From assembly GCA_016271365.2 (NCBI GenBank), contig CM057459.1, positions 821,807,001-821,871,000 of the forward strand: a DNA stretch of 64,000 bases, given 5' to 3'. The DNA comes from Neoceratodus forsteri (taxonomy: Eukaryota; Chordata; Ceratodontiformes; Ceratodontidae). The notes beneath the pieces were generated by a model that was given only the letters and a program-made list of their open reading frames with translations, had not been told where the DNA came from and made no database searches. A program made the position numbers and the translations under genes. How positions within the stretch are numbered: position 1 is the first letter of the stretch; each line of letters starts with the position of its first letter. Positions 11,452 through 23,345 of this stretch are shown here, piece after piece.

Positions 11452-13116
11452 CAGTGAGGTTGAGGCTCGCTACGCACATCAGTGCCTGTGGAGAAGTCAC
11501 TGCCAGCAGGACTGCTATGCTGGTTTTATTTTTTGAAAAGGTATGCCATCTATGCTAAGCATTATGCAGTCTTACCAGTCTATCTTTTGGTGAGCCTGAA
11601 TTGGGTCTCTCTGCCTTCTCTTTTGTCATCTCAGGGAAATTTTTCTCAACTGCTCTGGTGATGGCGATGGAGCTATAGTGGTCGAGGAGTCACTGAAGAG
11701 ATGCCATTCAGACTGGCACCACGGAGAGAGTTGGTCCCTCTACATTATATTTGTGTCAGTGGTGTTACTCATCCGAGGAAGGAGCCAGATTAACAGACTA
11801 CTTCACTAAACTTTGTAGCTGTTCTTCAGTATACAAGCAACTTGCTATCTGGCTCTTTTTTTTTCGTATTTTTGTTTTAATGTTCTGACATTGTTTTTCT
11901 GTTTTTACTTTTATTATTTTTTTTTTGTTTGTCATTGTCTTTGTCCTGATTAGCGACTGTTATTTTATCGAATTAGGGCTTTATGTTTGTATTAAGGAGT
12001 TTATCTTTGTTATGCTTGTTATATATATTTTTTTGCTTTTGAATTTCGTGGGGAGTTAGTACATCATATGCCCTCCGATAGCCAATTGGGTTGCACCATC
12101 CAAGCCTAAGGTATATATAGCGCATGCATGGCATTTTTGCTCCAGAACCTATTGTGATTTCTGAAGAGCTCACCTCACTCCGCCACACTCCTTGGCCTTG
12201 GTTTTCTCCTTCGCTGCCTGCTCTTCACGTATTTTGCATACTTTGTACCCTCTTTGTAATCCCAGTCTGAGGGTTCAGTTTAGCATGATTGGGATAAAGA
12301 TTTCTGCCCAGTAGCTCAAGAAGCTCCAAGAAGGATTGAAGAAGGAAAGGAGCCCTGGGGGTTTGGATTTTTCACCATCCTACTATTCTACTTTTTGAGC
12401 AAAAAATACAATGTGGTAATTTTACGAAACATCCAATAGTGAACTTCAAATTGAAGTTTATAGTGAACTTACTCTAACTTATACAAATAATTGGAGGTTC
12501 TTTAGAATAAAGTTAGCACAGCAGCATTGTAGCGTTGTAGCATTGTAGTGCTTTACTGTGCTATAATGCCATACTGTTAGTCTGCTAGCATAGGCTCTGT
12601 ATCCCACCTACTTAGTGATTGTGATTTAGTGATAGTGGAAAGGATAGGGACTGAGCAGTCCATAGATAACTTTAACTGCATTACTAATTTTATTGTTTTA
12701 AAAAGTTTATTTATCTTTCCCTCCTAGTGTCTGTATGTTGTGTGCTGGGATATCTGAACCATGATTCTATTGCTCAGGAGAACTATAAACTGACTCTTAG
12801 CACTTTAAAACTGAGCATCACGGAACATTACCAATCTATGGAATCTTGATGGACTTTCTCCAAATTTTTTGTGGAGGGTACTGGGCATCAGGTTAGGTTT
12901 GGTTACCATTGCTGACTGTTGCTGACTGTGTAATGATTTTTACTCTGTTTACCGAATGACTGATTGTTTATGTTCATTTATATTTATACAGGAAACTGAA
13001 TTTTGTATACTGGTAAAATTATTAAATTGATTAACTGGTAAACTGGTAAATCAGCATCTAATTTTTGTCATCTGATATCAGTTTGATATTTGCTTTTGTT
13101 CCTGTCTTATATAATC
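11452..13116 (+). promoter_or_regulatory. 5' region of the nested LINE, with TATA-like motif
   Basis: About 1.66 kb precede the first ATG of ORF1. It holds T-rich runs at 11855-11930 and a GGTATATATAGCGCATGCATGG context near 12110-12131 that would be a strong TATA box if used. No open frame with motifs is visible. Most LINE promoters are TATA-less and lie at the very 5' end, so an internal TATA box here may mean a captured promoter, or chance in AT-rich DNA. Confidence 0.4.
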
Positions 13117-15172
13117 ATGTTTACCAGAAGTGGGAAAACACAGCTTAAAAGACAGACTAAGCCCTTTCAGAAGACAGTTAAAAGGAATAGTAAAAACTGC
13201 TGTGTTTACTCCCAAGAACTGTCACTTTCATCTTCTACACCCAAGGATAAAATATATGATCCTATATCTTCTATTAGGAAAGAAGTGACCCATGACTATA
13301 GACAAGTACCAGTTTTTTCAAATCTTGCCCCTTTGCTTCATATTATGCCACCTTTAGATTATTCTCAACATTGTCAGCACTCTCATCACTCTCAGCATAT
13401 GCTTGAGCAAGCGGAGGAAGGGGGAACTCAGTTAGAACATATACAATTAAATTTAGCTTTAGAAGATGAGTCACTGGATTGTAGAACATCAGATGTATCT
13501 AATCAAGTAATTTGTACCTCATTGGAGAATAAAAGTAAACTCCGCAATTTTGACCCCCTATCCCCTCCTATAGTTCTTCATTCCAAGCACTACCTGCAAG
13601 GGAAAATCACTATTTTTTTCCTTCTTTAAGAGATGGATTTTATAAAAATAAAAACCCCAAAGATAATTTGGATCTAATAGATGAAAATAGGGAGAATGGA
13701 CAGGAATATTTTTTAGAAGTCTCTTGAGGAAAGGATTTATATAAGGGGGTGACTTTGGAGGAGGATGTAATCTCTCTACATCCAAGAAGATGGAATCTTT
13801 TCAGCCCGATGGAGCTTAATGCTAGTAATTTAAGTGATGTCACACCTCCCAATACACCCCCCAGAAGATTTTTCTATTTTGGCACACACCCCGATGAGGT
13901 ATTTGCAAGACTGGATCAAGAAGTGGAAAAAAATATGTATTCCATCTGACATCTTACGACAATGTTCAGATACCATCTTTCAATATACAAATAAAGCTTT
14001 GATATGCCCAATAATGGCCAACATAGTTTTTCTTGAAGCATATAATGAATTGAAACATCATATAAGGGACCTGTCTAGTTTATTCTTAGAAACCCAGTCT
14101 AAACTCTTACAGAGAATAGATAATCTGGAAGAGGTATCTCTGAAGAGAAGAACTCACCATATCTCATTCCCCTCTATTCACTTCCCTAATACCCATAAAA
14201 AGGTGAAAAAGAAGGGAAAGAAATCTAGGAAACCTAGGAAAGTTAATAAGATTCCCTCAAAAAATGGTAAAACTTTCATTAAAAATAACGAAGTACTGAG
14301 TCAAAATGGTAAATTGAAAGACGATGAGGAGCTTTCTATTATTAATTTGCAAACAGGCTCGGTAAAGAGTATTGTAACAGATGTACCAACAATCCCCACT
14401 TCTTTGAAGGAGAGTAGCATGATGGGTGCAAATTTACACCAATCCAGTAGTGTTCCTAGTATTTCCCCTTGTGGTCCCATTATTCCTACTAATGAAATAA
14501 GCACCACTATTGGTGCTTTACATCTGACAGCCAGTCAGGATACTCCCCTTTTAGCAGATTGTGAAACTCACTCTAAAACTCAATCTAAGTGTGTAGCTAT
14601 TAATGGAGGTGAGGCTGTTTTTAAATTTGAAAATATTTTTGTCAAATCTTATGAAATGACTGAAACATGGACTGAGCTTATTAAGCTTTTGTTCCAATGT
14701 GAACTTGTAATACCAGAGGCTGCTACTGTTATTACTGCTATTAGATGTGTTTACAGAAATAGATTGGTTATCACTAACCCTGTATATGTTCTATTATCTA
14801 ATACGGTTATTGCAAAAAAAAAAATGGGCTAAACAATGAGACCTAGATAAACTGGGAGTCTTGTTATCATCTCCAGTAAACTGGACTATAATCTGGAAAC
14901 ATTTTTATGTGGAGAAGCAAATGATGACCAGTCTCCCCTTAGAAAGTATATGGGATACATTGTCCATTTTGAACTGGGACTTCAATGACAAAAAAGCTAT
15001 GGAATCTCCTTCTATGTTTGGTATTGAACATTTTCAGGGAGAGAATTCTCAAATATTGACTTCATATATCTGCAAATTGCTGATGTTTTGCTTAAATGTT
15101 GATATTACTACCTCAGATTTAAATCAGTATTTAGAGTTTACCCTGCAACCTCTTAGACTAAAATTGATATAG
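13117..15172 (+). pseudogene. ORF1-like protein of the nested LINE
   Basis: The start is taken at ATG 13117 (MFTRSGKTQLKR). The reading continues in pieces: 13117-13590, a shifted piece 13590-13950, the longest piece about 13900-14832, then 14861-15172. There are at least three frameshifts or stops. The middle is strongly basic (14193-14290, Lys-rich KKVKKKGKKSRKPRK), suggesting RNA binding. A segment near 14640-14880 (ending LVITNPVYVLLSNTVIAKK, then LSSPVNW in the next piece) has the look of the RNA-recognition fold of LINE ORF1 proteins. I see no CCHC zinc knuckle, which many I-clade ORF1 proteins have. It should coat LINE RNA in the particle; that is family knowledge, not seen here. Confidence 0.55.
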
Positions 15173-15371
15173 TTATAAACTCAAATCTTTATGCTACTAT
15201 AAAACAAAATCTGTCCAAATTGGACATAGCCCAAGTTTTTATAATGAATTTTAGAGAGCATGTAAACTTATTAAAGCAAAATGGCACTTCTGAAGTTAGT
15301 CCATGACTAGTTAACTCAAACTCTGTACAGTCTGATTTGTCTTTGGAAGAGACTTTGTCTTCTGATACTTC

Positions 15372-18300
15372 TTTATTACCTGAAGAGCCCAATTTACTAT
15401 CCTGGAATACAGCAGGATTGACTGCAAAATTAATGGATTCTGACTGGTGGAATTTCTGCCAAACATTTGAAGTCATGTTATTCCAGGAAACCTGGGCTAT
15501 GGAACTAATCTATTAAATGGATATGATTCCTATTTTGTTCCTGCAATGAAAGTAAAATATAGTGGTAGGCCTGGGGAGAGTTGTCAACATTTATAAAAAT
15601 ATGGAAGGGCCTTTAGGTTTTAGAACATATTTTGCCAATTAAAGAAATACTGTTGCATGTTATTAAATGGGATAATTTTACATTTTGGGTGGCTAACATT
15701 TATATCCCACCAAACTCCCAATCCTTAAAATAAAATGATATCTGGACCAAATTAGCTGCAGAGTTAGATATATTTTGGTGAAGTATCAGATAGACATAGC
15801 CTTATGGGAAGGGGGTATTTTAATGCCTGTACTGCTAATTTTGACAATCTGCCCTCACTGCAATCGATAGTTTATTTAGGTGATCTTGGAACAAGAAAGT
15901 CCACTGATACTGTTTTAAATAGTGCTGGGAGGAAGATGATTAATTTTGTTACTAATGATAACTTTTTAATTCTTAATGGTAGGATAAGGGGAGACTTGGA
16001 AGGAAATTGTACATATTTTTCAATATTAGGAAAAAGTGTTATTGATTACTTTGTCATTTCACCTGAGAGTTACTTACATTTCTATTCCCTCACTGTATTA
16101 ATGAGACCTGAAACTGATCATGCAGCACTGATAGCGAAAGTTGATATGATAAGAAGCAAGGAAAAGGCTGAAATAAAAGAATGTTATCCAATTCAGTTAG
16201 ATGTAAAAAGCAGATTTAAATTATCATTAAACTCAATAAACAAGTCTAGGGTGATGGACACGATATATTCACCACAGATGGCCTCACTATTCTCACTTGC
16301 ACAAAATATATGTTCTGCTCTACATATTTATGAAGAACTTGAGAAATCTTGCCAAATGATTAGATCTAAAATATATGACTTTAAGATTGAATCATCTGAC
16401 CCTTCCACCTGGTTTGATAGTCAGTGTAAAAAAAGAAAAGTGGAACTTAGGGAAAATCATTAGGAATACTAAGAAGTTTCCATTAAAACACAACTTTGCA
16501 TATTTAATAGATGCCAGGAAGTCATCTAAAAAATTTCTCAAATCCAAAAAATTTGAATACATACAACAATGGGTTAAAATGCAAGACATTATTGCTTCCA
16601 ATGACACAAAAGCCTGTTGGCAAATGGTTTCAAATAGGGGAAAAATGAACTATTCCTCTCCATCAGTATATATTCCCAAAGATATCTGGGTTACCTATTT
16701 AAAAAAAAAACTGTTTGCTATAGACTTACAATCATTTAGCTCTCATTCAGTGCCATTTTGAACTTTTTCTGTTAATTGTGAGCCTTTAGTTGTTACTTTT
16801 AATGATGTTGAATGTGTTTTGTCAAAAATATCTAATAATAAAGCTCCTGGCCTGGATTCCATTCCCAGGGAAATTTATAAGAATCATAAAAACTATTGCG
16901 TTCCATTTTTCACCAATTTTGTTTTTAATTTATGCCTTAAAGAGAGGTGTATATTCCTCACTCATGGGCTAAAAATATAATAGTCTCTTTACATAAAAAA
17001 GGTTCATATTAGTCTCCTTTAAACTATAATCCTATAAGCTTGCTGGATATGAGTTACCATCTGTTCTTTGGAATACTTTTAGATAAACTTCAAACATGGG
17101 TAGAAAATTGCAGTCCGCTCTCTAAATTCCAACTAGGTTTCTGCCATGGTTGTTCTACATTAGATGACATATTTACTCTGGCTCACTTAATAGAGAAATA
17201 TAAATTATATAGGAAATAAGAATCTATGTATTTTTCATAGACTTTACTGCAGCAGTTGATTATGTGGTGAGAGAAATTTTGTGGGACATACTTTATAAAG
17301 GAGATTTACCCCTAGAAATACTTAATCCTATTATTTTGTTATATTCTAATAAGCATACTGCAGTAAGGTTTGATAATATGGGTAATATTACTGATTACTT
17401 TTCCACTAATAAGGGGGTCAAGCAGGGTTGTCTTTTGGCCCCTTTATTATTCAATATTTAAATAGATTCTTTACTCACTTTTGAAGAACTTTTGCCTTTA
17501 GATTCCCCTAAAATTAATAATGTATCTATCCCCATATTAGCTTATGCGGACAACTTGATATTACTTTCCCTTTCAAATATAGGGCTCCAAAGGAAATTGG
17601 ACCAGCTTAAAGTAAAATGTAACCAGTTCTATTTAGTAATTAACCTAAATAAAACAAAAGTCATGGTCTTTGCTAACCAGTCTTTGACCCCAAGAATTTA
17701 TATGGAGAAACAACTTATTGAGGTAGTTCCGTTATACACTTACCTGGGAGTCACATTTACATTGAATGGCTTATGGACTACTCATCTTAAAGGTCAGGTT
17801 GTCAGGGCAAAGCATATTGCAAAGGCATTATTACATTTTAATTTTAGGTTTGGAGGTTCTTCAGTGTTACCTGCTATTAGAGCGGGGGAAGCTAAAATCA
17901 CCTCACTTCTCCTTTATGGTGCAGAGGTGTGAGGAACTAAAGAACTGCCCAATCTGGAACTTCCTTTATCCTATTATTATAAGGCTACCTTACAAGTTCC
18001 TCGCTCTACTTCTAATTCAGTGACATGTTTTGAGTGGGGAAGAATTCCGGTGACAGCTATAATGAGCCTAAGATTGGTTTCATACTGGTTGAAAATTATT
18101 AACAATAAGAAAAGTATTGATATACCATTTCTTTGTCTAGTTGAGAAAACATTATGCCTCTCTGAAGGTTTGTATTTCCATTGGTTAAAAAAGTTGATTA
18201 CCACTCTTAAGAGTATTAACTTTTATCACTTGTAGAGAGACTACATGGGGGGGGGGTGATCTATAGCTGTGCTATATAGAAATAAAATTAAAGAGAACAT

Positions 18301-18760
18301 TTTTGGGTTGGCTCAAAAGAAATAGATGGAATTAGTCAAAGGCCAAAGACAGGCAATTTGGTTCAGTCAAAACAAGAATGACTCAGGGATTGAGAATTAT
18401 TTATTACTTCCTATACCCCCGAGGACTCGTAAAATGATTACATGGGCGAGGTTTGGAATTGTCACTTCTAAATTTATGTATTTCACCCAGTTTAAAACAA
18501 ATGAATGCTGAATAGATCCTATTGTTTGTGTAAGAGAGGTTTTCAAGAAACAAGGAATCATATTGTAATACAATGCCCTTTATATAATAATTGTAGAGAT
18601 TCCCTGTTAAAACAATTTTTAACAAGATATGTGAGTCAACAATATGATCCTTTATTCATTTTAATGCAGCCATGATTTTGGAAGATGCAATGATGGCTGC
18701 CAAATTTATTGCTTCTGTTATTCATTAAAAAAAAGAACTATAAGGAGTGCAATAGACAAT
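15372..18760 (+). pseudogene. ORF2: endonuclease, reverse transcriptase and CCHC
   Basis: The endonuclease starts with LLSWNTAGL and has QETW at 15484-15495 (Asn and Glu of the APE fold), a degenerate GDFN as GRGYFNA at about 15808, and TDHAAL at about 16117 (His). The RT follows: APGLDSIPREIYK (about 16843), KQGCLLAPLLFN (about 17420), and the catalytic box AYADNLILL (about 17540), where the second Asp of YADD is Asn. The C-terminus has a C-x-C...H...C array at about 18523-18576, known in I- and R1-type LINEs. Frames break repeatedly (for example 15500-15800, 16463, 16980, 17215, 17461, 17932). It would make and insert cDNA; this copy cannot. Confidence 0.75.
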
Positions 18761-18936
18761 TGAGATGCAAGTTAACTGTACAGAGTTAATTTAATAATAA
18801 TTCGAGTCATAGATATTTATGTTACTTGGTATGTAATTTTATCTAATGTTGGATTTTATATGATGCTACAAGATTGTTATACTTTTTGTAATGTCCAAAC
18901 TGTTTTGTATTGGATGAACAATAAATTATGACGATG

Positions 18937-18950
18937 ATGGCCTTGGTGCA
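18937..18950. repeat. Target-site duplication, right copy
   Basis: This is identical over 14 bases to 11438-11451. It follows directly on the 3' end of the nested LINE. Confidence 0.85.
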
Positions 18951-20690
18951 TCCCATTAAGAAACGTTTTGGGGATGGGTCCAGTTCGCAATAAGTGTGCT
19001 TCAGCTCTAAGTTCACCTTAGTTATTTCAGACATCTCTACTGGTCTAAACTCCTCCCAGACAGATGAAGTGCCTCTGAACCCCTCAGCCACCTCACATTG
19101 TGAGGCTGTTGTCTCCCTGATGGGATTCCTACCCTGGTAGTCAACACTCTATCAGAGAAAAATAGAGCAAACTCTTCACACAAGGTGGATAAAAAAGTCT
19201 TCAGCTGCAGACAGACAGGATGGAGAATCTTGTCCACTGTCCATAAAAGCTGAGAAGGACTGTTTTTCACTGCAGCAATCTCCCTGGACAGGACTTCCAC
19301 CTTCTTACAGGAGATTGCTGCCTGGTACTCACCATAGTGGGCACGCAGAGCCAGCTTGTCAGCCTCCAGCCGGGTCTTCCTCCAGCAATGCTCCAACTTC
19401 TGATCCTTTATCTTCATCACCTTGAGATCCATATCAAACCATGGGGATCTCAAGTGAGAGGATCTAGGTCATATATGGACTGGAGCAATGACATCCAGAG
19501 CTTCAGAAACCACCCTGTTATAGGTGGCCACTGCTCTCTGATACCAATCACACATGCTGCATCAACTTTAAATAGGTCAGCCAATGCCAGTAGTCCCTCT
19601 GGGTGCAAGCCCCTTAAATGGCAGTAGCTGACCATCTCCACAGGGGAGGGACTTTAACGGGGAGTCCCAAACTTGAACTCCTCAGTGTAGTGACCAGACC
19701 AAGAGACCAAATCAGTCTCAAGGTTATCAATCCTAACACCTAGCTGGAACTCCAGATTGAGTGTGTGTAGCCATACTGATGGGACAGAGAAGCAACAACT
19801 TGTGCCAGGCCCACTGAAGACATCAACTGGAAGAAGCCATAATTGAAGCATGAGGATTTGTCATTGATACAGACATTGTAGTCTCCCAGTATTCCACATC
19901 AGAAAGACTCCAATACCTGGTTGATGATGGAGTACACCACTTCCTGCAGGAATTCTACCTCTACCCAGGTGTATGGTACATGAAGAGAATCCTGCAGCCT
20001 GCATCTGAACCTCCACATATGGTGATGCACTCAAAAGATCGGTTGTTACCAACTAGGAGCACTATTAAGCCCAGGCTGGATCTAAATATGATTGCCAATC
20101 CCCAACCCCTGTGATCCTTCCTGGGGAAGTGCACTACAGAGTACCCAGCAGGGACTGAGGCTTCTAGAACCAGGCCAGCACTGTCACCCAGCCAGGTCTC
20201 CATGATGCAAGCCAGGTTGACAGAGAAAATCAAGTCCGCAAAAATGGCAGTCTTGTTCCTAATTGACTTGGCATTGCATAGCACTGCCTGAAGAGGATTA
20301 GAGGCCATGGCTGGTCCTCTAGCTACCTGTCCACTTGGTCCAGTGGGAACCCTGGGTATGGAGACCAAACACATCTTGCCTCTCCCTAGGCTCTGTTTAA
20401 ACCCAGGATGTCTCCTATATCAGACAACCTCAATGCTGCTCACCACCTCCTCCTGAGCTGCTCTCTGCTGTTGCTGAACTAACTACCTCCTTGTGAGCCT
20501 GACATCTCTGCAGTATCTAGATGCAGTGGCCAAAACTGGGAGTTTGGGAAAGGGGTGGACGTCATGAAGCAGCGAGGTAGCATAAGTAATTCTCGCTGGG
20601 CCTTGGCTCCAACACATCTCTGCCAAGTTGATGTAGTCCGACTGAAGAACCCTGATTAAAACGACCGTCAGATAAATACACTAGATTTTA
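18951..20690 (-). mobile_element. L2-like LINE, 5' half
   Basis: This is the 5' half of the minus-strand LINE split by the nested element; joining at the duplication restores a continuous layout of endonuclease, linker and RT. Similarity fades at about 20690, which I take as the approximate start of the recognisable copy. The stretch to about 21970 may include its 5' UTR but has no landmark. Confidence 0.75.
19037..20374 (-). pseudogene. L2-like endonuclease and linker
   Basis: The piece at 20374-19961 contains the APE-endonuclease start LCNAKSIRNKTAIFADL, then LACIMETWLGD (the catalytic Glu in ETW) and GYSVVHFPRKD...GWGLAIIFRSS, which matches the GGG(V/L)A(I/V) region of related LINEs. Further pieces continue at 19860-19654, 19641-19450 and 19453-19037 in different frames. 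The last (HCWRKTRLEADKLALRAHYG) is the endonuclease-RT linker. The endonuclease would nick target DNA. The frame is broken at least four times. Confidence 0.75.
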
Positions 20691-21969
20691 CAAGCACCAT
20701 AACATGCACCACTCACACCCCTGGCCCCACACACTCAAATTAAACAAAAGTTTTAAACCCAGACATACACATTTCACACTCACCACACTCACTCAGTAAA
20801 ACACCCACCTCCCCATACCCACACAATATTCTCTCAACATTCCATTAAATATCCACCAAAAATAGGGGTGTTCAAAGTCTGAAAGTGGCCATCCCCAATA
20901 ATGTCAGTTTAAAGACTTTTAAACTGTAAAGTCAAAGAGGAACACTCACAAGATATGTCCTATCCACCACTGTAAAGTCACTGATCAGCAGCAAAGTCCA
21001 TATACCTTAAGCACTGTTGCATAGGATATGAGATAGAGTCCTGATAAGGCAGCAGAGGCTCTCACCCTTAAAGGCACACCTACAGTTAAATCCAGCACAT
21101 AGAGAGCTCCAATCCTTTCACAATTGAGAGTTCTCCTCCGAGTTTACTAAAGGTTCCTGAACAAGTCTCTCAACATTTTTTTAAATACATTCAGTTCCTT
21201 AGCCCACCGTTAGCAACAGAACATTTCTGGCCCATGATCTGGGGTGGCTCAAGCCCGCTCACAGCACCAGTTAATAGTGGACACAGATCCCAAGTCAATT
21301 TCTGATGGAAGCAATGCATACTCCAACCCTTCAGGAACAGTCAGTATGTGAATAAGCCAGTTTCAGAAAACAAAGTCAGACTCACCCCTACCTCTGAAGA
21401 GCATGGCAAATGTAGTAATCATTGGGCTTAGGAGTTTTCTCTGTCAGTTCTCCTATGGGCCTTCCTCATCGTTCTCCCTCCTCACAACAACTAGGGAATG
21501 CTAAGCCACAATGGATACCCCACTAACTCTACCAGGTCACTGGGTCATTGGTACACCAAATAATCTGCTCCCTGCTCCCAACTCAGACCCCAATGCAGTC
21601 CACAAGCAGCAGAGCGAAGTAGTGCCCCCAGCTCCTCTAGCAGTGGGATTCCTCCGTACTCTCTCTCCTTCAATGACAGGCACTAATGAAAGGAGAGCCA
21701 CTTCTCACTCTATTCTTGCTGTTCCTTGTATTAGTGAGCACGTAAAGTGGTCTATATTGCTGAACAGATAGGGATGCCACTTTGCAGACAACACCTTTCT
21801 AAAAATAAAAAATCTAACTTCTACTGCTTACTCACTTAGTTCCCTAACTATGCTACCCACCCTAAACTTAATTACTAACTAAAAAGATTAAAAAGGATCA
21901 AAATAAAATTAGAATAATCAGACAGAATCCCCCTTACTGATGGCAGCTCAGCATTGCTGCCATCTTTCC
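20691..21969. other. Unassigned stretch, possibly LINE 5' UTR
   Basis: No coding motif was found. The first part is rich in CA and AC runs (20700-20860). A hairpin, GATGGCAGC with GCTGCCATC, lies at about 21939-21964. The stretch sits between an L2-like 5' end and a CR1 fragment, both on the minus strand, and could hold non-coding parts of either. Confidence 0.4.
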
Positions 21970-23345
21970 AATGATGGTTCCCTAGCTTGTCTGAAATCCA
22001 GCTAGGCCACATCCACCTCTCCTTGCTGATCCACCTACCTTTTAACCCAGTCAAAAACTCTATCAGGTTTGTTTGGCAAGAACTACCCCCTGAGAATGCA
22101 TGCTGCTTTGGATCCTGAAATCCACTGGTGTTAAGGCATTCCTCAATTCTTTCTTCAAGTAGAGTTTCCATAACCTTGCCCAACACCGTAGTCAAGCTTA
22201 CAGGTCAGTATCCACCTGCCTCCTCCATATTCCCACTTTTGTGTAGTGGGACCACATTTTCCCTCCTCCACTCCCCCGGAATTTTCCCTGTATCCAGTGG
22301 TAGATTGAACAGGGCTGTCAGAGGTGCAGACAGTTCCTCCTTTAGTTTCTTCAATATCTTAGGGTGAACCCTGTCTGGCCCCATAGCTTTGTCTACTTTT
22401 AGTTTTCCTAGTTCTCTGTGGACTCTTTCCCTCCTTAAAAGAGCTAGTGATCACCTCGGTTACCTTAATACCCTTCTCCACTGTCTGTGGCCTGTCACCT
22501 ACTCCTTCCTTAGTGAATATTGAACAAAGTACTTATTCAGTAAGTCAGCTTTCTTCTGGACCTCTTCCACACTTCACCTCTTCCCCTTTTAGTCTTACTA
22601 ACTCTGCCTTGCTTTTCTACTTTTCACTTAAGTACCTGAAGAAAGTTTTATCCCTCTGTTTTGCTCATTTGGCAATGTTTCCCTCTTTTTGCGCTTTAGC
22701 TCTCCTAACTGCCTTCCTTGCCTCCCTTCGATTCTCCTGACAATTATCCCTACCCTATCCCTTCTGTATTGTCTTATACCTTTTGAATGACTGCATCTTT
22801 TCCTCTACCTTCTCTGCCTCTTCCTTGGAGAACCTTAGTGGTCACTTCCCTCTCTTGCTGTTGGTAACCTGCTTGACACAGAGGTTTGTTGCCTTCTCAA
22901 TGACCTGCTTTATTCTTGCCCACTTTTCCTCTGCCCCACCATTATTCCCTATTCCTGCTAGGGATTCCCTGTAGCACTTTCCCATTTTCTTGAAATCAGC
23001 CATCCTGAAGTCTAGAACCCTTGTTTTATTGTGGCTCAGTTCTGGCCCTGTCCTTGTGCTGAACCACACTGTATGATGAGCACTGGTCCCCAGATGGCTT
23101 CCCACTGTGACATTAGCAACACTGTCCCTTCTTGACAGTACCAGGTCCAGTAACACCCCCTCACAAATAGGTTCTTTAACTAGTTGCCTCAGGAACGCTC
23201 CCTGCAGGGGGTCTAGAATTTCCTCACTTCTAACTGATGCTGCTGCAGGTAGGCTCCAATCCACATCTGGTAGATTGAAATCCCCCGCTAGCACTACCTC
23301 ACCCTTGTTAGCCATCCCTTGTATTTCATTTATCATATCCTTATC
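21970..23345 (-). mobile_element. CR1 LINE internal fragment, both ends missing
   Basis: This minus-strand CR1 fragment runs from the middle of the endonuclease (23336) to just before the RT motif equivalent to LDFSKAFDTV (about 21975). It lacks the normal CR1 3' end, unlike 5'-truncated copies made by the usual mechanism, so a later deletion or rearrangement must have removed its 3' part. Confidence 0.85.
21975..23336 (-). pseudogene. CR1 endonuclease to RT N-terminus
   Basis: 23336-22842 is open for about 164 codons and shows the endonuclease core: GEVVLAGDFNLPDVDW (the GDFN motif), LLDLVLSRRDSVANVTVGSH and a degenerate final SDH-type motif (SAHHTVWF), then the linker KTRVLDFRMADFKKMG. 22195-21975 holds the RT N-terminus: TVLGKVMETLLEERIEECL and QHAFSGGSSCQTNLIEF. 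The stretch between, 22840-22195, carries the rest of the linker and RT fingers in broken frames. The GDFN residues are intact; the frame is not. Confidence 0.85.

Larger units (their letters stand above)
11452..18936 (+). mobile_element. Full-length I-superfamily-like LINE (about 7.5 kb)
   Basis: The copy is bounded by a perfect 14-bp target duplication, which fixes both ends. It has a long 5' region (11452-13116), an ORF1-like region (13117-15172), an ORF2 with APE-type endonuclease, reverse transcriptase and C-terminal CCHC motif (about 15372-18760), and a short 3' UTR ending AATAAATTATGACGATG with no poly(A). The coding DNA is notably AT-rich. The RT box reads YADN and the RT-proximal motif GLQRKLDQLKVKC resembles RTs of the I superfamily (Vingi-like), but I cannot exclude R1/Jockey relatives. 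Many stops and frameshifts show it is dead. Confidence 0.8.
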
